20,429 nt of DNA from Pseudomonadota bacterium. Its GTDB lineage: Bacteria; Pseudomonadota; Alphaproteobacteria; Sphingomonadales; Sphingomonadaceae. Positions 14,954-20,429 of this stretch are shown here, one piece after another. The stretch spans positions 1-20,429 of the forward strand of contig JAEXAW010000077.1 of the NCBI GenBank assembly GCA_023458055.1. The letters are read 5' to 3'. Position 1 is the first letter of the stretch. The number at the start of each line of letters is the position of its first letter. A model generated the notes under the pieces. The model ran no database searches, had not been told where the DNA came from, and saw nothing but the letters and a program-made list of their open reading frames with translations. A program made the translations under genes and the position numbers.

Positions 14954-17944
14954 ATGCTAACGAGAGGATCTGAGTGGCGGCGATGGGAACCGCATATTCA
15001 TTCGCCGGGGACGGTCCTCAATAACCAGTTCGGCGGGGTCGGAGCCTGGGAGACTTACCTGTCGAACATCGAGACGCGTTCGCCCATGATCGAGGCACTA
15101 GGGGTCACCGACTATTACCTGACCGAGACATATGAGCAGGTTCGATTGCACAAGGATGCGGGCCGGCTTGCGAACGTCTCGCTGATCTTCCCCAATATCG
15201 AACTGCGCCTGAGCGTCGCGGCGAAAACGGGCTTCGTGAACATGCATCTGCTGGTCAGTCCGGAAGATCCGAACCATGTGAATGAGGCCCGTTTGCTGCT
15301 CACCCGTCTGCAGTTCTCGGCGTTTGGGGACGTGTTCGATTGCACCCGTGAGGGTTTGATCAGGCTCGGCCGGCGGGTCGACGCCACGGCCACGGCCACG
15401 GACGATCGCGCGGCGCTCGCGATCGGCGCAACGCAGTTCAAGGTCGACTTCGACCAGCTGCGCAAGGTGTACGAGGCGAGTGAGTGGGCACAGGCAAATG
15501 TGCTGATCGCAGTGGCAGGCGCAGAGGGGGACGGCACCTCGGGGGTGCGGCAGGCAGCCGATGCCACCATCCGGCAGGAAATCGAGAAGTTTGCGCATAT
15601 CATCTTCGCGAGCAGCGTTGCGCAGCGCGAGTTCTGGACCGGCCAACGCGGCGTTACCGTCGAAGAGCTGACGCGGCGATACAATGGCTGCAAGCCGTGC
15701 CTGCACGGCAGCGACGCGCATGACAATGCGACCGTCGGACAGCCGGTCCAGGATCGCTTTACGTGGATCAAAGGCGCGGTGACGTTTGATGCCTTGCGTC
15801 AGGCCTATATCGACCCTGCCGGACGCGCCTTTGTCGCGTCGGAGCCGCCCAAGACCGCAATGCCGTCTCAGGTCATCGCGAGCGTGGAAATCGAGAATGC
15901 GCCGTGGGTTTCGACGCCATCGATCCCGCTGAACGCGAGACTGGTAGCGATCATCGGCGCGCGCGGATCAGGTAAGACCGCCCTTGCTGATATGATCGCC
16001 GCAGGGTGTGATTCCGTGCCGCCTGCAGTCTGGGAGGATGAGGAAGGCGTCAGCCCTTCATTTCTCTCGCGCGCCAAGCCGCTGGTCGGAGAGGCCCGCG
16101 TTAAGCTGACGCGGGCTGCCGGCGCAGTGGTGTCGCGGTTTCTTGACGGTCGCGACGCGAACAATCCATCTTCTTATCCGAGCGCGCGGTATCTGTCGCA
16201 GCAGTTCGTCGAGGATTTGTGCTCAGCCGATGGCGCGTCCGAAGGCCTGCTTCACGAAATTGAGCGCGTTATATTCGAGGCGCACCCGGTCGAAGGGCGG
16301 GAGGGTGCGCTAGACTTCGAAACCCTGCGCGGACATCGCACTCACCGCTTTCAACTTGCACGTGGGCGTGAAGTAGAGGCGATCGGGGCGATTTCCAACC
16401 GCATCGCCGATGAGCTTGAGAAGGAGGCGTTGGTTCAGTCCTATGACGCTCAGATCAAGCAAAAAGAGAATCTCATCGCCGGCTACAGTGCCGACCTCAC
16501 CAAACTGGTCGTGAAGGGGACGGAGCAGCAGGCCCAGCGCCATGCCGCGCTGAACACCGCCTTGCAGGGGCGACTTACGGCGTCGCAGGCCTATGCCGCG
16601 CAACGTCGTACTTTCGTCGCGATGCAGGATGAGGTCCGGCGCACGAAAGCGACCAAGGCGCCGGAGATTCTGCGCGAGATACAGTCGCGCCATCGAAATT
16701 CCGGGCTCTCGACGAAGCAGTGGGACGAGTTCCTTCTCGTCTTTCAAGGCGATGTCGATGCCTCGCTGGTCGGATATCTGGCTTGGGTTGATGGCGAGGT
16801 CGCCAAAATCGAGGGCGTGCCGCCAGCGCCGCCCCCGCCGGGTGTCCCGACGGCCCCGCTGATCGCAGACGATGCGGATCTCACCGAGCAAACAGTCGCG
16901 ATCCTGCGCGCCGAGATGGGCAGGCTTGAAGGGTTGATCAGTGCGGACACCGTGGTGCGAAACCAGTATGGGGCCCTGTCGAAGCGGATGGCGTCGGAAA
17001 ACGGTGCGCTTGCGGCGCTGCGCAAGGCGCTCGAGGATGCGAACGGAGCTGCAGAGCGGCGGAAGGCGCTGCAGGTCGATCGCGAAGATGCCTATGAGCG
17101 CCTGTTCAGCGCGTTGATCAGCGAGCAGCAGGCGCTTGTGGACTTGTACGCGCCGTTGATGGCACGCCTCGCGGTCGAGACGGGCACAATCCGAAAGCTG
17201 AGCGTTCTGGTTACGCGGGTTGTCGATGCGAAAAGCTGGGCGGACTTCGCAGAGGTGCATCTCATCGACTGCCGTCGCGCCGGCCCGTTCTACGGTCGGG
17301 GGTCGCTCGTCCGGCGTGCGGAGGCGGAGTTGAAGCCGGTGTGGCAGACGGGCACCGCTGCCGACGTGCGCGCGGCGGTATCGGCGTTCATCCACAAATA
17401 CTGGAAGGACCTACTGGCGCACGCACCCTATGCGCCGACGGAGCAGGAGGCGTTCCGTGACTGGTCGAAGCGGTTTGCGCATTGGGTGTTCGGAACCGGC
17501 CACATATCGGTGCGGTACGAACTGGCCTATGATGGAATCGATATCCGCAAGCTGTCGCCGGGCACGCGCGGGATCGTTCTTCTCCTGCTGTATCTCGCGC
17601 TCGATGATGCGGACGATCGCCCGCTCATCATCGATCAGCCGGAGGAAAATCTCGATCCCCAATCGGTGTTCGTCGAACTGGTGTCTCTGTTCATCAACGC
17701 CAAGAGCAAGCGCCAGGTGATCATGGTGACGCACAACGCCAACCTCGTGATCAATACCGATGCGGATCAGGTCATCGTCGCACAGGCAGGGTCGCACGCG
17801 GCCGCGGGGTTGCCGACGATCGAATATTCATCCGGGGGGCTGGAGGACGCCGAAATCCGCCGCAAGGTTTGTGACATACTCGAAGGCGGCGAGGACGCGT
17901 TCCGCGAACGCGCGCGGCGACTGCGGGTTAGGCTGAAGCGTTAG
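14954..17944 (+). CDS. TrlF-type PHP-domain ABC/SMC-like ATPase
   Basis: This is a 996-residue protein that fuses a PHP phosphoesterase/nuclease-like domain to an SMC/ABC-type ATPase. N-terminal PHP motifs are WRRWEPHIHSPG (H14, H16), ALGVTDYY, NMHLL and CLHGSDAHD (H251, D254, H256), the expected metal ligands. The ATPase has Walker A GARGSGKT (335-342), a long coiled-coil-like middle (about 460-720), signature LSPGTRG (from 867), Walker B LIIDQPEENLD (D894, E897) and H-loop VTHN (H927). It resembles the family annotated as TrlF AAA-like ATPases, which I associate with defence-type loci. Metal-dependent nucleic-acid cleavage gated by ATP is inferred. The ATG at 14954 follows GTGGGG; a GTG at 14945 would add three residues. 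A HEPN-motif gene follows on the same strand after about 246 bases. Confidence 0.87.
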   Translation: MLTRGSEWRRWEPHIHSPGTVLNNQFGGVGAWETYLSNIETRSPMIEALGVTDYYLTETYEQVRLHKDAGRLANVSLIFPNIELRLSVAAKTGFVNMHLLVSPEDPNHVNEARLLLTRLQFSAFGDVFDCTREGLIRLGRRVDATATATDDRAALAIGATQFKVDFDQLRKVYEASEWAQANVLIAVAGAEGDGTSGVRQAADATIRQEIEKFAHIIFASSVAQREFWTGQRGVTVEELTRRYNGCKPCLHGSDAHDNATVGQPVQDRFTWIKGAVTFDALRQAYIDPAGRAFVASEPPKTAMPSQVIASVEIENAPWVSTPSIPLNARLVAIIGARGSGKTALADMIAAGCDSVPPAVWEDEEGVSPSFLSRAKPLVGEARVKLTRAAGAVVSRFLDGRDANNPSSYPSARYLSQQFVEDLCSADGASEGLLHEIERVIFEAHPVEGREGALDFETLRGHRTHRFQLARGREVEAIGAISNRIADELEKEALVQSYDAQIKQKENLIAGYSADLTKLVVKGTEQQAQRHAALNTALQGRLTASQAYAAQRRTFVAMQDEVRRTKATKAPEILREIQSRHRNSGLSTKQWDEFLLVFQGDVDASLVGYLAWVDGEVAKIEGVPPAPPPPGVPTAPLIADDADLTEQTVAILRAEMGRLEGLISADTVVRNQYGALSKRMASENGALAALRKALEDANGAAERRKALQVDREDAYERLFSALISEQQALVDLYAPLMARLAVETGTIRKLSVLVTRVVDAKSWADFAEVHLIDCRRAGPFYGRGSLVRRAEAELKPVWQTGTAADVRAAVSAFIHKYWKDLLAHAPYAPTEQEAFRDWSKRFAHWVFGTGHISVRYELAYDGIDIRKLSPGTRGIVLLLLYLALDDADDRPLIIDQPEENLDPQSVFVELVSLFINAKSKRQVIMVTHNANLVINTDADQVIVAQAGSHAAAGLPTIEYSSGGLEDAEIRRKVCDILEGGEDAFRERARRLRVRLKR

Positions 17945-17949
17945 GCGAC

Positions 17950-17988
17950 GTGGGAAAGGCTTTCCGTTTGGGGGGAGCGCTTTCCCAC
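17950..17988 (+). other. Hairpin just after the TrlF-type gene
   Basis: GTGGGAAAG (17950-17958) pairs perfectly with CTTTCCCAC (17980-17988) across a 21-base loop, six bases after the stop codon. There is no T-run, so it could be a rho-assisted or mRNA-stabilising 3' structure rather than an intrinsic terminator. The rest of the gap to 18190 holds no recognised gene. Confidence 0.45.
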
Positions 17989-18190
17989 ATGACAGTCATG
18001 CGCCCGCCTAAACCCAATGCCCAGTTTGATTTCACGCTCGGCCTCAACAAGATAGTGAAGTTCAGGACTCCAACCGCGGGTGTCGTTCCATCGCTCCTGT
18101 GGAGGCTAAGTAAAGATTGGTTCATTATTAACTATCAGTCTGCCTCAGGGTCGACCAACGCGCCCGTCTCATGCCGCTAGGATGCCGCCT

Positions 18191-19654
18191 ATGACCTCCT
18201 ACGCCGCCCTCCTGCAGTCCGTGATGGACGACACGCTCGCGTGTCAGGACGAGTCCAGCCCGGAGTTCGCCTCCCGGCGGTCGGGTGCCTACCCCCCGCT
18301 CGGCGGCTTCATCGAGGGCGGCTATCCTACCACGGACGCCGCGCTCGACGCGGTCGCCCAAATCGCCGACCGCTTCCGGAAAAACGACCCCGCGCTCGAG
18401 CGCGCCGTATCGCGCGACGAGTGGCGGATGGCGGTCTCCCACTGCCTCGGGCGCAACCTCGACGATCTCTTGAGGGAGCCGGACCTCCGGGCCCGCTGGA
18501 CCGCGCTGCGAGCCGACCTGCAGCGCTCCGCGGCGGCACTCGGCCTTGACCTGATGCACCATGTCCCGGCCTGGGTGTTTATAGGGCAGGAGGCCGCGCC
18601 GTTCGTGGTCGGCCCAGTCGAGTTCGTGCCGAGAACCGCGTGGCCGGATCAGGTGGCATTGCGCATGGGCGCCGACCCGCCATGGCGAGCACCGCTCAAA
18701 CGTATCTGGGCGGAGCGCCGCGTCCCGAAGGGACCGGTCGTCGCCGGCCTGCGGTCCCTGCTGGACGCGGTTCGACGACGTCAGCTCAGACCGTCGACTG
18801 TGGCCCGGACCTTCTCGGGCGGCCGCGACTTCTCGCTGCCCGAGAACGTCGCGAACGCTCGCTCGCTCGCGAGCCTGATCCACCACGACCAGTGGGTCGC
18901 GTGCGCGCACGTCACCGGCTTCAGCCGCGACGAGTCGAATCGGCGGGGGTTGCTGGCGGCCAGGGTGGCGCTCGACACCGTGCGGCTGACCATCCAGCGC
19001 GGCCACCGGCACCTGCTGTCAACCGCTGCGGACAGCGTGCCGCCCCTGGCGGTGAACGGGCTCAGCCAGCTTCCTAATCGCGACGTGTCGCGGCGGTGGC
19101 GCATAAACCGCCCCGGCGTGTCGGGTCCGCCCGGCCTTGCCGCGCAGATCATCGCGTCGGGCGCCGGGCTGTTCGCGGCCGCGGGCCGCTGCATTGACGC
19201 GGCTACCGAGGTCACCCCGACCCACAAATGCCCGGAACTCGCGGAACGTTGGTTCAACGCCTGCCATTGGTTTGGCCGCGCCTGCCTAGCCGACGCCGAC
19301 TTCACCGCCGTTGTCATGCTGGTCATCTCGCTCGACGTCCTGAGCGGCGGACTGATGGAGAAAGGGATTGTCGAGCTCATCGCACGGCTCGTGGACATTC
19401 CCGCCTCACAGCAGGTGCTCCCCGGGATGAACCTTCGGCAGCTAGTCGCGCGCATGTACAAGCTCAGATCGGAGGTGGCGCACGGATCGGTCCTTGCCGT
19501 CCACGGACAGCTCGACGTCGAGCGCGGGCAGCTCGAGGACCTCGCCGCGATCGCCATCGCCGAATACGCGCTGCGGCTCGACTCCTACGCCGCGGGCGGC
19601 GGGTCCGACGACCGGGACGACTTCCGAAATTCGCTGCCGGCGTTCCGCCCCTAG
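18191..19654 (+). CDS. Hypothetical protein with C-terminal Apea-like HEPN domain
   Basis: This is a 487-residue protein. The N-terminal ~330 residues match no family I recognise. The C-terminal part has a helical region (WFNACHWFGRACLADADFTA, then VMLVISLDVLSG) followed by MYKLRSEVAHGS, whose R426-x4-H431 is the RxxxxH motif of HEPN ribonucleases, in the Apea-like arrangement (YxxRSxxxHG). HEPN proteins of this kind act in abortive-infection and toxin-type systems by cutting RNA. The ATG at 18191 is chosen because AGGA (18179-18182) lies eight bases upstream; the ATG at 18182 overlaps that site. It follows the TrlF-type ATPase on the same strand and may act as its effector, though the gap is too long for tight coupling. 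Codon use is extremely GC-rich, more so than in the ATPase gene, so the two may have separate origins. Confidence 0.78.
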   Translation: MTSYAALLQSVMDDTLACQDESSPEFASRRSGAYPPLGGFIEGGYPTTDAALDAVAQIADRFRKNDPALERAVSRDEWRMAVSHCLGRNLDDLLREPDLRARWTALRADLQRSAAALGLDLMHHVPAWVFIGQEAAPFVVGPVEFVPRTAWPDQVALRMGADPPWRAPLKRIWAERRVPKGPVVAGLRSLLDAVRRRQLRPSTVARTFSGGRDFSLPENVANARSLASLIHHDQWVACAHVTGFSRDESNRRGLLAARVALDTVRLTIQRGHRHLLSTAADSVPPLAVNGLSQLPNRDVSRRWRINRPGVSGPPGLAAQIIASGAGLFAAAGRCIDAATEVTPTHKCPELAERWFNACHWFGRACLADADFTAVVMLVISLDVLSGGLMEKGIVELIARLVDIPASQQVLPGMNLRQLVARMYKLRSEVAHGSVLAVHGQLDVERGQLEDLAAIAIAEYALRLDSYAAGGGSDDRDDFRNSLPAFRP

Positions 19655-20093
19655 GGCGAAGGCACTGGGCCGTTGCGTAAGTCCCGATGACTCGTCCTCG
19701 CCGCGGGATGCACTGCATCACCTACGTACGGCCATGGCAATCGACGGGGTTGGCCCGGTGCGCGTAAATCGGCCCTTGTCGAAAACCGACGTTTTTGCGA
19801 TGCGGGGAGGAATGACGGCTTCGTCCCAAACCCGGCCACCCAAGCCTATCCACGACAATGTCCGCTTTTAGGCGCTCTGCGGTTGAGCCGGTATGACTAG
19901 GAATAGGGCGCCTTGCTGCTGCGGGCATTGTGCACTTGGAACGTCCGCCACAGCCAATACAGCTGCTGATTACGGATAGACCCCTTTGTCCTCTGTAGCA
20001 GCCATCCCTTGACTCGGGCCACAAGTTAAATGTTCGGCAGCATTCCGTTTTGCCCGACCATTTCCGGACAGGCGTCAACATCCTTCAGAATCG
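19655..20093. other. Gene-free stretch after the HEPN gene
   Basis: No gene or RNA is supported in these 439 bases. The only long frame, on the minus strand (19722-20081), gives a Cys/Arg/Gly-rich translation with no motif and looks non-coding. No T-run terminator follows the HEPN gene. Confidence 0.4.
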
Positions 20094-20211
20094 GTTAGGC
20101 TAATTTAGGAAGCCCATCGCAACGCGATGGGCTGAAGCAAAACAACTTATACGTTGTGCAAGGCAGGGCCAGCGCAGCGCAAGCTTGAAAAGCTCTACGC
20201 TGGTCCTGCCT
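20094..20211 (+). repeat. Double-hairpin element B
   Basis: It begins with GTTAGGC (20094-20100). The triloop hairpin GCCCATCGC (20112-20120) / GCGATGGGC (20124-20132) is next, then a small ACAAC/GTTGT stem (20142-20157), then a long hairpin with 14-base arms (20161-20174 and 20198-20211; AGGCAGGGCCAGCG against CGCTGGTCCTGCCT). This is element A's pair of hairpins in opposite orientation. The single base change in the long stem (GGCC against GGTCC) gives a G-U pair in a + strand transcript, hinting that the structure matters in RNA. Confidence 0.75.
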
Positions 20212-20255
20212 CTACATAGGTCAGTTTCGCGGAATGGAGAGGCACGAGGCAACGC

Positions 20256-20289
20256 AATGAGTCACTTTGGAAAGTGCGAACGACTCATT
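20256..20289. repeat. Hairpin near the end of the IS element
   Basis: AATGAGTC (20256-20263) pairs with GACTCATT (20282-20289), and CACTTT-GG-AAAGTG (20263-20276) forms an inner stem. It lies 13 bases beyond the transposase stop codon, so it may sit at or near the IS boundary. Confidence 0.5.
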
Positions 20290-20302
20290 CTCATTGGAAT
20301 CT

Positions 20303-20429
20303 CTAGGTTTCGTGGACAAAGGGTATCCAGAGTTTGACTGAGGCGAGCGCGACGAAGCCGAGGTAGGATTCCTTGGTCTTGTCGTAGCGTGTCGCGACCC
20401 TGCGCCAGTTCTTGAGTTTGTTGAACAGC
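20303..20429 (-). CDS. IS5-family transposase, C-terminal part (continues beyond window)
   Basis: The last 41 codons of a transposase are read on the minus strand from the window edge to a TAG at 20303-20305. The translation contains LFNKLKNWRRVATRYDKTKE and ends ALASVKLWIPFVHET. This is the characteristic C-terminus of IS5-family (IS427-like) transposases, where RYDK(T)xxxYLGF follows the catalytic Glu of the DDE fold. The catalytic residues lie outside the window, so integrity cannot be judged. The IS right end should be within about 60 bases of the stop, but I cannot fix its inverted repeat without the other end. Confidence 0.85.
   Translation of the reverse strand, partial: LFNKLKNWRRVATRYDKTKESYLGFVALASVKLWIPFVHET

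Noticed and set aside
18128..19012. 294-codon minus-strand ORF antisense to the HEPN gene
   Set aside because: It is an open frame produced by extreme GC-rich codon use on the + strand. The + frame has the motif, ribosome site and full-length structure.
19722..20081. 119-codon minus-strand ORF between the HEPN gene and element B
   Set aside because: The Cys/Arg/Gly-rich translation lacks any motif or hydrophobic pattern, and there is no ribosome site.
1..20429. CRISPR arrays, tRNA or rRNA genes
   Set aside because: No regularly spaced direct repeats, tRNA cloverleaf with T-loop GTTCRANNC, or rRNA signature was seen on reading either strand.

Overview
The window looks like accessory DNA from an alphaproteobacterium, most likely a sphingomonad plasmid or genomic island. 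This rests on GC-rich codon use and on protein sequences resembling sphingomonad homologues from memory; no marker gene or database search confirms it. It is a mosaic of transposon-disrupted genes, gene fragments and inserted modules.

Left part (1-6673): a truncated serine recombinase C-terminus (129-383) abuts an unrecognised 457-codon gene. That gene is split by a complete Tn3-family transposon (683-5593) with 38-bp terminal inverted repeats and a TATAT target duplication. Deleting the transposon and one TATAT restores the reading frame exactly. The transposon carries tnpR and tnpA behind a putative res site, plus a divergent cargo pair: a MarR-type regulator with a C-terminal CX2CX4CX2C motif, and a DUF417/RclC-like membrane protein. 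A perfect palindrome lies between the two cargo genes.

Scar (6674-8195): a dps gene lacking its 5' part and an alpha/beta-hydrolase gene lacking its 3' part sit between hairpin sequences. An orphan rho-independent terminator on the + strand follows.

Regulatory island (8196-13060): this stretch is visibly more AT-rich. It holds a three-HTH regulator (two XRE-like domains plus a Ner/Nlp-like domain), a divergent 44-residue ORF, a CHASE2 membrane sensor with degenerate GGDEF and EAL domains, a divergent GntR/FadR-like regulator, and a small HTH protein with a perfect 12-bp inverted repeat at its promoter.

Right part (13187-20429): two similar double-hairpin elements (A at 13207-13315, B at 20094-20211) lie in opposite orientation. 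They enclose a lipoprotein hydrolase, a TrlF-type PHP-ABC ATPase and a protein ending in an Apea-like HEPN RxxxxH motif. The last two form a candidate, not previously characterised, anti-mobile-element or antiphage module. The window ends inside an IS5-family transposase on the minus strand.
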